Position numbers and translations under genes: made by a program
Notes under the pieces: generated by a model
Told to the model about the DNA's origin: nothing
What the model saw: the letters and a program-made list of their open reading frames with translations, nothing else
Database searches by the model: none
Shown here: piece by piece, positions 45,986 to 54,195 of the stretch
Position numbering within the stretch: position 1 is the first letter of the stretch
Layout: each line of letters begins with the position of its first letter
DNA from: Mesorhizobium sp. AR07
Lineage (GTDB): Bacteria > Pseudomonadota > Alphaproteobacteria > Rhizobiales > Rhizobiaceae
Assembly: GCF_024746815.1 (NCBI RefSeq)
Contig: NZ_CP080525.1
Span: 3,838,501 to 3,902,500 of the forward strand
DNA: 64,000 nucleotides
Reading direction: 5' to 3'

Positions 45986-46696
45986 TCAGGCCTTGGGGGC
46001 CACTTTTTCATCGATTTGGCGCGAGAGTATGGCGGAGAACTCGTCGGAGAACCCTTCCATGCGCACTGCTATCTTGCTCGCATCAGACGACAGTTTGTTG
46101 TAGGCGATGACGGCGGGGATGGCGGCGAGCAGGCCGATGGCGGTCGCCAGCAGCGCTTCGGCAATGCCGGGCGCGACCACCGCGAGACTGGTGTTCTTGG
46201 AGCCGGCGATCGCCTGGAACGAGGTCATGATGCCGATGACGGTGCCAAACAGGCCGATGAAGGGAGCCGCAGAGCCGGTGGTGGCGAGGAAGCCGAGACG
46301 GCCCTCGAGTTTTTCCATTTCGCGGGTCAGCGCCAGGTCCATCGCCTTGTCGATGCGGGTCTGCAGCCCGAGCGGCGTCTTGGCGCCCTTTTCGAAGCTC
46401 TTCTTCCACTCGCGCATCGCGGCGACGAAAATCGCGCCCATGCCGGTGGTCTTGCGGTCGGCGAGCGTCCGGTAGAGCTCCTCCAGCGACTGCCCCGACC
46501 AGAACACCTGTTCGAAACGGTTGAGTGACAGCCGCATGCGGGCATAGGAAACCAGCTTGTCGACAATGATAGCCCAGGTCCAGACCGAGGCGCAGAGCAA
46601 GCCGATCATGACCAGCTTGACCACCCAGCTGGCCGAAATGAACAGCGCCCAAATCGACAATTGCGCGCCCGGTTCGGCGAGTGCGATATTTTCCAT
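45986..46696 (-). CDS. tolQ: Proton-channel protein TolQ
   Basis: The 236-residue protein has three membrane helices (near residues 15-38, 135-160 and 170-195) and the conserved TTGSAAPFIGLFGTVIGIMTSFQ region. It is the stator of the Tol motor. ATG at 46696 (MENIALAEPG) is the first start with a family-like N-terminus. The 325-base gap to ybgC suggests a promoter here. Confidence 0.96.
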   Translation of the reverse strand: MENIALAEPGAQLSIWALFISASWVVKLVMIGLLCASVWTWAIIVDKLVSYARMRLSLNRFEQVFWSGQSLEELYRTLADRKTTGMGAIFVAAMREWKKSFEKGAKTPLGLQTRIDKAMDLALTREMEKLEGRLGFLATTGSAAPFIGLFGTVIGIMTSFQAIAGSKNTSLAVVAPGIAEALLATAIGLLAAIPAVIAYNKLSSDASKIAVRMEGFSDEFSAILSRQIDEKVAPKA

Positions 46697-46964
46697 CGTT
46701 ACGTCCTTAAGATTTTCCGGGCAAAGCTGGCGGCTGGCCCCTGGCATCCTTTGTGGTCGGTTCGCACGAAGCTACCGGAACAACCCCAAACCGCGCCGTT
46801 GGTGGCCTTTTCGGGGCAAATATTGGTGAAAGGAAGGCGCTTGATCGCGCCAATCTTCACCAATCTCTTCATGAACCGTTATGGTTAAGGATGGGTTAGG
46901 ACATAAGGCGCGGCGCATTGCCACGCCAGCGGTGTCGCAATGCCGTCAATTCATTGGCCGCCCA
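46697..46964. other. Upstream region of tolQ
   Basis: No gene is seen. It carries a GGTGAAAGG-AAGGCGC-TTGATCGCGCC dyad-like segment near 46823-46851 and an AT-rich GGTTAAGGATGGGTTAGGAC patch near 46880, any of which could be promoter-related. Confidence 0.35.
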
Positions 46965-47032
46965 GGGTGTGCTGAGATTCAGGTCAGACCGAGCCGTTTG
47001 CAGGCCGGTATCACCTGAATATCAGCACACCC
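46965..47032. repeat. Short ATTCAGGT-type palindromic element at the 3' end of ybgC
   Basis: GGGTGTGCTGAGATTCAGGT, then CAGACCG, pairs with CGGTATCACCTGAATATCAG, then CACACCC, in a 27 bp stem with a few mismatches. It is an internally deleted relative of the 141-base element at 48799-48939. Its right arm supplies the last codons and the TGA of ybgC. Confidence 0.85.
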
Positions 47033-47492
47033 GCGGCATGAATGCCGCCACCCATTCCTTCGGAAAGCGTCTTGGCCGGCCATTCTCGCCGATGATCGCC
47101 GCCTCGACCTTGGCCTCGACCAGCACCTCACCGCCGCGTTTGAGCTGCTGCGCCATGAAGATGCGCGCGCCGGAAATGTCCTCGGTGCGGGTGTCGACCG
47201 TCAGGATGTCGTCGATGCGGGCGGGGCCGCGAAAGTCGATCTCCATGCGACGCACCACCCAGACGATCTTCTCGCCATGCTTGCCATCGGCAAGCTCGGT
47301 GTGATGCACGCCGGTCAGCCTGAGATAATCGGAGCGGCCGCGTTCGAAGAATTCGAGATAGCGCGCATGGTAGACGACGCCGGAGAAATCGGTGTCGGCG
47401 TAATAGACCCGCGCCATCAGCCGGTGGCCGAACTCCGTCAGCGCCCCGGAAAGCCCCGACAGCAACGCCGCCGATTCATCATGATCGTCCAT
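47022..47492 (-). CDS. ybgC: Tol-Pal associated acyl-CoA thioesterase YbgC
   Basis: The 156-residue hot-dog fold protein has the family motif VYYADTDFSGVVYHARYLEFFERGRSDYLR with the catalytic Asp, then VVRRMEIDFRGPARIDDILTVDT. It hydrolyses acyl-CoA and is commonly the first gene of the tol cluster. The C-terminus MPRVC and stop lie in a palindromic element. A GH5 gene starts 46 bases away in the opposite direction. Confidence 0.93.
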   Translation of the reverse strand: MDDHDESAALLSGLSGALTEFGHRLMARVYYADTDFSGVVYHARYLEFFERGRSDYLRLTGVHHTELADGKHGEKIVWVVRRMEIDFRGPARIDDILTVDTRTEDISGARIFMAQQLKRGGEVLVEAKVEAAIIGENGRPRRFPKEWVAAFMPRVC

Positions 47493-47537
47493 TGCGCTTC
47501 CTTTTTCACTCCCGACAAGGCAGGTATTTTTCGGCGC

Positions 47538-48797
47538 ATGAACCCGATGGCACTGTTGACGGCGATGATCAAGACCTGGATGGCGGCACTGCTTGTGCTC
47601 GTGGCTCTGGCCTGGCCCGGCCAGGCGGCGACCTTCTCGATGAAGCGCGGCCTCAACCTCGACCAGTGGACGACATGGCCGGGCGAGGACCAGTGGGGCG
47701 ACGCCAAGGCCATCCTGCCCTATCCGGAATGGCGCAAGTTCCTCAGGGAAGATGACCTCAAGGCGCTGAGGGAAGCGGGTTTTGATTTCCTGCGCGTGCC
47801 GGTCGATCCGTCGCCCTTCCTGTCCGGCCAGACCGTGGCCTTGCGCGACGACCTCTATGCCAGCGTGTTGGACTCGGTGCGCATGATCAACCGCGCCGGC
47901 CTGAAGGTCATCGTCGACATGCACCTGATCCCGGCCGGCGGCAGCCGCAAGATCGGCATGGCCGAGGTGATGGATAACCCGCAAACCTTCGACGCCTATG
48001 TCGACATGGTGCGCAAGATGGCGCGCACGCTGGCCGGCGAAGATCCCAAAACGGTCGCATTGGAGTTGATGAACGAACCGATCGTCGACTGCGACAGCGA
48101 CGGCACTAGCCTGTGGCCGGACCGCCAGCAAAAACTGTTCGCGGCGACGCGATCCTCGGCGACCAAACTGACCCTGGTGCTGACCGGCGCCTGCTATTCG
48201 GCGGCTGCGTCCCTGGAGAAGATCGATCCGAAGACGATCTTGGACGACAATGTCATCTGGACGTTCCACTCCTACGATCCGTTCCTGCTCACCCATCAGG
48301 GCGCGACCTGGGCCGGCGACTTCATTCCTTACGTGACCGGCCTGCCCTATCCGCTGACCGCCGTACCAAAAGAACAGCTCGGGGTGACGCTCGACACCAT
48401 CCGCGCCAGGATCAAGGCCGAGGCACCGTGGACACGGCAGAGCGGCCTGCTTGCCTATCTCGACGAACAGGTCGCCAGCATGGACAGTCCCGACAAGCTG
48501 CTCGGCCTGATGGATGCGCCGTTCAAGAAGGTCGAGGCGTGGGCGAAGGCCAATGGCATCAAGCCGCAAAACATCACGCTGGGCGAATTCGGCATGATCC
48601 GCCAGGAATACGGCAACGCCTATGTGATGCCGGCTGCGTACCGGGCCGCCTATGTCCGGGACATGATCGCGCGCGCCGAAACGCACGGCTTCTCATGGTC
48701 GGTGTGGAGTTATGGCGGCGCCTTCGGCATCGTCGACGCCTTCAACGGCGACAAGGCCGAGCCCGATGTGATGAACGTGGTCCGTTCTCTTCACTGA
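47538..48797 (+). CDS. Glycoside hydrolase family 5 (cellulase-like)
   Basis: The 419-residue protein has a signal peptide (MALLTAMIKTWMAALLVLVALAWPGQA) and a GH5 barrel. The acid/base Glu lies in ALELMNEPIVD and the nucleophile Glu in ITLGEFGMI; IVDMHLIP and WTFHSYDP carry further conserved residues. It should be secreted and cleave a beta-glucan. In rhizobia such enzymes may act on their own polysaccharide or on plant wall (inference). ATG at 47538 has a weak Shine-Dalgarno; ATG at 47547 is a close alternative. Confidence 0.88.
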   Translation: MNPMALLTAMIKTWMAALLVLVALAWPGQAATFSMKRGLNLDQWTTWPGEDQWGDAKAILPYPEWRKFLREDDLKALREAGFDFLRVPVDPSPFLSGQTVALRDDLYASVLDSVRMINRAGLKVIVDMHLIPAGGSRKIGMAEVMDNPQTFDAYVDMVRKMARTLAGEDPKTVALELMNEPIVDCDSDGTSLWPDRQQKLFAATRSSATKLTLVLTGACYSAAASLEKIDPKTILDDNVIWTFHSYDPFLLTHQGATWAGDFIPYVTGLPYPLTAVPKEQLGVTLDTIRARIKAEAPWTRQSGLLAYLDEQVASMDSPDKLLGLMDAPFKKVEAWAKANGIKPQNITLGEFGMIRQEYGNAYVMPAAYRAAYVRDMIARAETHGFSWSVWSYGGAFGIVDAFNGDKAEPDVMNVVRSLH

Positions 48798-48798
48798 A

Positions 48799-48939
48799 GG
48801 GCGGTTGAGATTCAGGTCAGGCCGAGTCGAAAATGGCTGATACCGAGAACCGGAACGGAGCGGACATTTGGGTCCGTGAGTACCGGAAGCGCAGGTATTG
48901 GCCATTTGCAGACCGGCATCACCTGAATATCAACCGCCC
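48799..48939. repeat. Long ATTCAGGT-type palindromic element with structured core
   Basis: Outer arms GGGCGGTTGAGATTCAGGT and ACCTGAATATCAACCGCCC pair. A second stem AAATGGCTGATACC / GGTATTGGCCATTT and an inner stem CGGAC-ATTTGG-GTCCG are nested inside. Purine-rich internal loops with CCGGAA lie on both sides. It sits between the convergent GH5 and phosphoesterase genes and could serve as a two-way 3' end. It is recognised from memory as frequent in Mesorhizobium. Confidence 0.85.
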
Positions 48940-49835
48940 TAGCCAAGGTCGATCGACAGGATTTCAGGGCGCATCCCAAAACGCACCGGCACGATGCTGA
49001 AGCCAAGCCCGCCCGAGACGATCAGATTGCGATCATTCTCGACGACATGGCCATAGGCATAGCGATTGCCGAAACGCGACGGCACGACAGGCGAATAGCC
49101 GAACAGCCGAATTTGTCCGCCATGGGTGTGGCCGGACAGGGTCAGCGACACCCGCCACGGCACGGTCGGAAAGATATCGGGCTCATGGGCGAGCAGGATG
49201 ACCGGCGAACTATCGCTGACCTTGGCCAGCGTGCCGTCGAGGTCGTCCAGCCCCTTCCAGCCGGTGCGGTCCCTGGTCGGCAGCAGGGCCAGCTGGTCGG
49301 CGAGCCCGGCGATCCAGACGCCATGCCCGTCCTTTTCCAGGCGCACGACATCGTTCTCCAGGACAGGGATGCCGACCTTCTCCAATGCCTTGCGCGCTAT
49401 GGTCGGGCCGGCGCCTGCCCGCTGCGCGAAGCCATCGCTCCACCAGTCATGGTTGCCAAGGATCGACAGCACGCCGAGCGGCGCCTTGAGACCCGACAGC
49501 GCGGACGCCCATTGCGATGGCGTCACCGGCCCTGTCACGAAAGGCATGCCGGCGATGTAGTCGCCAAGCAGGACAATCAGGTCCGCTTGCTGAGTATTCG
49601 CGTCTTCGACAAGCGAAGCGATCCGCTCCGGCGTCATCCATGGCCGGCTGGCATGGATGTCGGCGAGCGCGACGACGCGCAGCTTCAATCCCGCCGGCCA
49701 ATGCGGTGGCGTCAACGCGTAGCGCTTCACATGCGTCAGCAGCATCAGCTCGATGCCGACCGCATAGGCGCTGAACGCGGCGACCGACAGGAAGGAACCG
49801 CCGACGAAGCGCAGAAACCCGCGTCTGGTTATCAT
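48939..49835 (-). CDS. Tat-exported metallophosphoesterase (YaeI-like)
   Basis: The 298-residue protein begins MITRRGFLRFVGGSFLSVAAFSAYA, a twin-arginine signal/anchor. The calcineurin-like metal motifs are all present: ADIHASRP, GDYIAG, GNHDWWSD, LLAHEPDI and SGHTHGGQIRL. It resembles YaeI-type phosphodiesterases acting on lipids such as UDP-diacylglucosamine; the substrate here is not known. Its stop codon overlaps the last base of the palindromic element. Confidence 0.9.
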   Translation of the reverse strand: MITRRGFLRFVGGSFLSVAAFSAYAVGIELMLLTHVKRYALTPPHWPAGLKLRVVALADIHASRPWMTPERIASLVEDANTQQADLIVLLGDYIAGMPFVTGPVTPSQWASALSGLKAPLGVLSILGNHDWWSDGFAQRAGAGPTIARKALEKVGIPVLENDVVRLEKDGHGVWIAGLADQLALLPTRDRTGWKGLDDLDGTLAKVSDSSPVILLAHEPDIFPTVPWRVSLTLSGHTHGGQIRLFGYSPVVPSRFGNRYAYGHVVENDRNLIVSGGLGFSIVPVRFGMRPEILSIDLG

Positions 49836-49979
49836 GGATTGGCTCCGGCCCTCGGATCGCAGCGGTGTGCCGCAAGCCTCCGATAAAATCCACGATTGCG
49901 CCGGCAAACCGACAAAGCTGAGGAGATTTTGCGCAAGGGCGTTCACGTCTCCTTGATCCCGCGCCCAATCGCCGGGCAG

Positions 49980-51017
49980 CTACTCTTCCTGGAACAGGTT
50001 GATCTGCTGCTGCGCCAGATCCTTTGGCGCGTCGAGGCCGAGATGCCGCCAGGCGTTGGCCGTCAGCACCCGGCCACGCGGCGTGCGCTGGATGAAACCC
50101 TGCTGGATCAGATAGGGCTCGATGATGTCCTCGATGGCGTCGCGCGGCTCGGACAGGCCGGCCGCGATGGTCTCGATGCCGACCGGGCCGCCGCCGAAAT
50201 TGCGGGCGATCATCGACAGATAGCGGCGGTCGAGCGCGTCGAGGCCGAGCGCGTCGACCTCCAGCCGGGTCAAAGCCTCGTCGGCGATCTGGCGGTTGAC
50301 GTGGCCATCGCCGGCGACCGAGGCGAAATCGCGCACGCGGCGCAGCAGCCTTCCGGCAATGCGTGGCGTGCCGCGCGCGCGCCGCGCGATCTCCAGCGCA
50401 CCATCGTCGCCGAGCGGCATTTGCAGGATGCGGGCGCCGCGCCGCACGATCTGCTCCAGCTCCTCGACGGAGTAGAAATTGAGCCGCACCGGGATACCGA
50501 AACGATCGCGCAGCGGATTGGTGAGCAGGCCAAGCCGCGTGGTGGCGGCGACCAGCGTGAAACGGGCAAGGTCGATCTTGACCGAGCGCGCCGCCGGTCC
50601 CTCGCCGATGATCAGGTCGAGCTGGAAATCCTCCATCGCCGGATAGAGGATTTCCTCCACCGCCGGGCTCAGCCGGTGGATCTCGTCGATGAACAGCACG
50701 TCGCCTTCCTCGAGATTGGTCAGCAGCGCGGCGAGATCGCCGGCCTTGGCGATGACCGGGCCTGAGGTCGAGCGGAAATTGACACCGAGCTCGCGCGCCA
50801 TGATCTGCGCCAGCGTCGTCTTGCCGAGACCAGGCGGCCCGACGAACAGCACATGGTCGAGCGCCTCGTTGCGGCCCTTGGCGGCCTCGATGAACACTTT
50901 GAGATTGGCCCGCACCGCCGCCTGGCCGACGAAATCGTCAAGCGTCTGCGGCCGCAAGGTCTGCTCGGCATCCTCGCCGCGCTTCTCGGGGGCAATGAGA
51001 CGGGGCGACAGGCTCAT
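49980..51017 (-). CDS. ruvB: Holliday junction branch migration ATPase RuvB
   Basis: The 345-residue AAA+ motor shows GPPGLGKTTLAQIMARE, FIDEIHRLSP and the C-terminal winged helix (GLDALDRRYLSMIARNFGGGPVGIETIA). With RuvA it drives branch migration. Its ATG overlaps by 4 bases the stop of an AbrB-like gene that lies between it and ruvA, so its translation is probably coupled to that gene. Confidence 0.97.
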   Translation of the reverse strand: MSLSPRLIAPEKRGEDAEQTLRPQTLDDFVGQAAVRANLKVFIEAAKGRNEALDHVLFVGPPGLGKTTLAQIMARELGVNFRSTSGPVIAKAGDLAALLTNLEEGDVLFIDEIHRLSPAVEEILYPAMEDFQLDLIIGEGPAARSVKIDLARFTLVAATTRLGLLTNPLRDRFGIPVRLNFYSVEELEQIVRRGARILQMPLGDDGALEIARRARGTPRIAGRLLRRVRDFASVAGDGHVNRQIADEALTRLEVDALGLDALDRRYLSMIARNFGGGPVGIETIAAGLSEPRDAIEDIIEPYLIQQGFIQRTPRGRVLTANAWRHLGLDAPKDLAQQQINLFQEE

Positions 51018-51307
51018 GTTGACACCCCGAAGCCCTCTCGTCCGTGGTGTTTCGTATCGCCAACAACATGGCGACCCACAGCGTCCCTCACTGCAGCGTC
51101 GATTTCCTCCAACATCGCGAGACCGCCAGAGGGATCGCCTAGAAACCCCGCAAGATCGGCAAAATCGAGGGTACGCGGCGTCCCGATCAGGCGGCCGTCC
51201 ACAACCGTCCAGGCGATCGTGTCACCTGCCTTGATCGACAACTGATCTCTGACATCCTTTGGGATTGTAAGTCGTCCCTTCGAGGTCAAACTCGCATATC
51301 CGCCCAT
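51014..51307 (-). CDS. AbrB/MazE-type DNA-binding protein between ruvA and ruvB
   Basis: The 97-residue protein has a SpoVT-AbrB swapped-hairpin domain (ASLTSKGRLTIPKDVRDQLSIKAGDTIAW, residues 5-33) and a C-terminal tail (DFADLAGFLGDPSGGLAMLEEIDAAVRDAVG) resembling antitoxin toxin-binding regions. Its ATG lies one base after the ruvA TAA and its TGA overlaps the ruvB ATG. No toxin is adjacent, so it is an orphan antitoxin or a regulator embedded in the ruv operon. Confidence 0.88.
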   Translation of the reverse strand: MGGYASLTSKGRLTIPKDVRDQLSIKAGDTIAWTVVDGRLIGTPRTLDFADLAGFLGDPSGGLAMLEEIDAAVRDAVGRHVVGDTKHHGREGFGVST

Positions 51308-51308
51308 T

Positions 51309-51929
51309 TTACCGCGCCAGTTCCTTCAGCCCGAAGCGGATCAGCTTCGGCGCATCGGCATCCTCGCCCGCTGTCTTCAGCGCCGCCGCCACCGCATTGG
51401 CGGCGGTGTCGCGTGAATAGCCGAGATTGACCAGCGCCGAGACGGCGTCGGTGATCGGCGCCGGTGCAACGCCTTCGCCGAGTTCCTGCTTCAGGCCGAT
51501 CGTGCCCGAGGCGGTGCCCGCATAGGCCGGCGCCTTGTTCTTCAGCTCGGTGACGATGCGCTCGGCCACCTTCTTGCCGACGCCAGGCGCGCGGGAAACC
51601 ATGGCGATATCGCGCAGCGCGATCGCATTGGCGAGATCGGCCGGCGCCAGTGTCGACAGGATGGCCAGCGCCACCTTGGCGCCGACGCCCGGCACATTGT
51701 TCATCAGCAGCCGGAACCATTCGCGCTCCAACTGCGACTGGAAACCGTAGAGCCGCAGCATGTCCTCGCGCACATAGGTTTCGATGAACAGCACCACCGC
51801 TTCGCCCGGCGAAGGCAGCGCGGCCAGCGTGCGCGCCGAGCAATAGGCGACATAGCCGACGCCATGGATATCGACGAGGCAATGGTCCTCGTCGATCTCG
51901 TCGAGCATGCCCTTGAGTTTGCCGATCAA
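51309..51929 (-). CDS. ruvA: Holliday junction DNA helicase subunit RuvA
   Basis: The 206-residue protein starts MIGKLKGMLDEIDEDHCLVDIHGVGYVAYCS (OB fold). Helix-hairpin-helix motifs lie at ~70-130 (NNVPGVGAKVALAILSTL, APGVGKKVAERIV), and the C-terminal RuvB-binding domain is LVNLGYSRDTAANAVAAAL. It is followed after one base by the AbrB-like gene. Confidence 0.97.
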   Translation of the reverse strand: MIGKLKGMLDEIDEDHCLVDIHGVGYVAYCSARTLAALPSPGEAVVLFIETYVREDMLRLYGFQSQLEREWFRLLMNNVPGVGAKVALAILSTLAPADLANAIALRDIAMVSRAPGVGKKVAERIVTELKNKAPAYAGTASGTIGLKQELGEGVAPAPITDAVSALVNLGYSRDTAANAVAAALKTAGEDADAPKLIRFGLKELAR

Positions 51930-51974
51930 GTGAGTTTTCCGATCATGCCAGATCTTTCATGGAAGATGGGGCCT

Positions 51975-52394
51975 TCATGGGTGCGTTTCAGGAGAGATGA
52001 TGTCGATATCCGGGAAATAACTGCGGTAGCGAGCAGCGTCGCGGGTCAGCAGGCGATGTCCGGCAACCATCGCATGGGCGCCAATGAAAAAGTCTGGCAA
52101 CGTCCGCTCACGAACCCCACCGGCCCGGCGATAGCGGGAATGCGTGACGCCCGCAAGGAATGCCGCGTCCCAGGGCAGAAACTCGCGATCCATCTCGAGC
52201 ATGTCGACCGCTTTTTTAAGCGCCGTCTCCGTCGCTATCAGCGGCGCAAGCTCGGACCAGACGATCGTGTTGACCACCAAGGCTCCGTCGCGACGGCAGG
52301 AAGCAATCGCCGACGCCGACCATTTTGTCAGCGGTCCGGCCGGTCCCCAGACGTCGATCAGGACATTCGTGTCAATCAACGTCGAGATCTTCAC
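51975..52394 (-). CDS. vapC: VapC-type PIN-domain toxin
   Basis: The 139-residue PIN protein begins, from GTG, MKISTLIDTNVLIDVWG. The acidic residues of the nuclease centre can be placed in IDTNVLID, TIVWSELAPL, LPDFFIGAHA and TRDAARYRSYFP. PIN toxins cut RNA, often initiator tRNA. It overlaps the vapB end by 23 bases, and the ruvA start lies 45 bases downstream. Confidence 0.9.
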   Translation of the reverse strand: MKISTLIDTNVLIDVWGPAGPLTKWSASAIASCRRDGALVVNTIVWSELAPLIATETALKKAVDMLEMDREFLPWDAAFLAGVTHSRYRRAGGVRERTLPDFFIGAHAMVAGHRLLTRDAARYRSYFPDIDIISPETHP

Positions 52395-52641
52395 GCGGCC
52401 CCCTTAACCACTCCATGTACTCGTCGGTCGTCATGCCACCCAAATCCAGGGTTCCCTCCATCCGGTCAAGGACATCGCTGAACCTGCGGGCTGCCTCCTC
52501 CTCGGACAGGTTTTCGTTGACGGCGACAAGCCGAGCGCCCTCTTCGGTCGCCACGAACTCCACCTCCGAGCCCGGACCGATACCAAGATGGTCCCGTATC
52601 TGCTTGGGGATTGTGACTTGCCCTTTGGTGGTCACGCGCAT
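52372..52641 (-). CDS. vapB: VapB-type antitoxin (AbrB family)
   Basis: The 89-residue protein begins MRVTTKGQVTIPKQIRDHLGIGPGSEVEF, an AbrB domain, followed by a C-terminal toxin-neutralising part (SDVLDRMEGTLDLGGMTTDEYMEWLRG). It should bind its own promoter with VapC. A perfect dyad lies immediately before the start codon. ruvC ends 56 bases upstream on the same strand. Confidence 0.92.
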   Translation of the reverse strand: MRVTTKGQVTIPKQIRDHLGIGPGSEVEFVATEEGARLVAVNENLSEEEAARRFSDVLDRMEGTLDLGGMTTDEYMEWLRGPREDLDVD

Positions 52642-52642
52642 G

Positions 52643-52663
52643 GTAATACCTCTGCGGTATTAC
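52643..52663. promoter_or_regulatory. Dyad operator overlapping the vapB leader
   Basis: GTAATACC-TCTGC-GGTATTAC is a perfect 8 bp inverted repeat two bases upstream of the vapB ATG, with a half copy GGTATACC at ~52669-52676. The Shine-Dalgarno AGAGG lies in its loop, so binding or folding here would block vapB translation as well as transcription. Confidence 0.7.
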
Positions 52664-52697
52664 TTACTGGTATACCGTGAACAAGTCAAGAACAGAC

Positions 52698-53207
52698 TTA
52701 ACCGGCCAGCGCCATCCGGTAGGCCACGCTCTGCCGGTGATGCGCGTGGCAGATGGCGATGGCCAGCGCGTCGGCGGCATGTTCGGTATCGAAAGTGGCT
52801 TTTGGCAGCAGCACTTTCACCATCATGTGGATCTGCTTCTTGTCGCCATGGCCGACGCCGATCACCGCCTTCTTGACGGCGTTGGGCGCATATTCGGCGA
52901 CGACAAGGCCGGCGCGCGCCGGCACCAGCATGGCGATGCCGCGCGCCTGGCCGAGCTTCAGCGTCGCCACCGCGTCCTTGTTGACGAAGGTCTGTTCGAC
53001 CGCCGCCTCGTGCGGCATGGCGGTGTGCAGGATTTCGGCGAGCCCGTCATGCAATTGGCACAGCCGCGTCGCCAGGGCCGCCTTGTCGTCGGAACGCACG
53101 GTGCCGGAGGCGACGAAGCGCAAGGAATTGCCGAGGCTCTCGACGATGCCCCAGCCGGTGCGCCGAAGTCCCGGATCGATACCGATGATGCGAATCGCTT
53201 CCCCCAT
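52698..53207 (-). CDS. ruvC: Crossover junction endodeoxyribonuclease RuvC
   Basis: The 169-residue resolvase has the first catalytic Asp in IIGIDPGLRRTGWG, Glu in AVEQTFVNKD, and the C-terminal Asp pair in HAADALAIAICHAH. It cleaves Holliday junctions bound by RuvAB. ATG at 53207 is the family start. It is separated from ruvA by the vapBC pair. Confidence 0.97.
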   Translation of the reverse strand: MGEAIRIIGIDPGLRRTGWGIVESLGNSLRFVASGTVRSDDKAALATRLCQLHDGLAEILHTAMPHEAAVEQTFVNKDAVATLKLGQARGIAMLVPARAGLVVAEYAPNAVKKAVIGVGHGDKKQIHMMVKVLLPKATFDTEHAADALAIAICHAHHRQSVAYRMALAG

Positions 53208-53283
53208 CCCGCCAGTCTACCTCCGGCGGACAGCGATGCCAGCGAAATGTGAACAAACCGGAAACGAACGGACGGGCCGAGGT

Positions 53284-53817
53284 TCAGCCCCGGGCGAAGG
53301 CCGTGTTGAGCAGGCTGATCTGGTCGGAAACCGGATTGAGGCGGCGAGCCATCGGTTGCATGTCGACCACGGCGCCGGAGCCGTAGATCTCCTCGTCCAT
53401 GCGGCGCACCAGCGCCTGCAGGCGCAGCGAGCGGGTGACGAGGTCGAGGAAATCGTTGGGCAGTTCGGCCCAGCCGGCGGCTTCGTCATGGGCGGAAGCG
53501 GTGTCGAGACGCACCTTGGACTTTTCCGACGCAACCTGGTCGCGGGTCATCTCGCCGGAATTCGCGGCGCGCTGCAAGAGCAGCCAGGAGGCGACCTGCA
53601 TCAGCCTGGTGGTCAGACGCATCGATTCAGCGGCATAAAGCGTTGCCGCCAGTCGCGACAGTTTCTTCGCTTCGGCGCGGCCCTTGCCGTCGAGATATTC
53701 GGCGGCCTGTTCGACCAGACCCATGCCTTCCTGGTAGAGCGGCTTGAAGGATTGCGTGAAAACCCGGCGCTCCGCCAGCTTGACGGTTTTCGCACTGCCC
53801 TTCGAAGGCTCGTTCAT
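53284..53817 (-). CDS. rcdA: DUF1465 family protein, RcdA-like protease adaptor
   Basis: The 177-residue, largely helical protein contains FTQSFKPLYQEGMGLVEQAAEYLDGKGR and WAELPNDFLDLVTRSLRLQALVRRMDEEI, which I recognise as DUF1465. The Caulobacter member RcdA is an adaptor for ClpXP-driven degradation of the cell-cycle regulator CtrA. Function in this organism is inferred from the family. It lies upstream of ruvC on the same strand. Confidence 0.82.
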   Translation of the reverse strand: MNEPSKGSAKTVKLAERRVFTQSFKPLYQEGMGLVEQAAEYLDGKGRAEAKKLSRLAATLYAAESMRLTTRLMQVASWLLLQRAANSGEMTRDQVASEKSKVRLDTASAHDEAAGWAELPNDFLDLVTRSLRLQALVRRMDEEIYGSGAVVDMQPMARRLNPVSDQISLLNTAFARG

Positions 53818-54195
53818 TGATACGCCCCTGCACTACAGCCGGCCGATTCGGCTCACTGCCGATACACCCAGCACCCTATGTGACTGAAGCTTGAAAATGC
53901 GCTTCGTCACCGGTGAAGGCAAGCACATGTTTAACAGAAGGTTAACGGCGAGCCGATGTCGGGTGCCCCCGAATGCGGACAAAAAAAGAGCCGCGGATAA
54001 GGCGGCTCTCAGGAGTTTAACAGGGAGGCGTCAAACAAAGTGGCTCCAACCACTCGGTAAGAATCCAGATCACTGGATGGACATAGTAAACACCTGTAAA
54101 GCTTAATGAAGCCTTAACGGCGCTATGGTTTTTTGAGCAATCGCGGCCGTTCTGTGCCGGAACAGCACATCGGCGAAGGCTTGTTCGGGCTCGGC
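53818..54195. other. 378-base gap between rcdA and the oxidase-like gene
   Basis: No gene is seen. It contains the minus-strand terminator at 53981-54008 and several TTAAC words (53930-53947) that could belong to a CtrA-type rcdA promoter. Confidence 0.45.
53981..54008 (-). terminator. Terminator serving the minus-strand gene at 54196
   Basis: GAGCCGC and GCGGCTC form a 7 bp stem; on the minus strand seven T follow. It lies ~190 bases beyond the stop of the membrane protein gene at 54196-54576. Confidence 0.8.
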
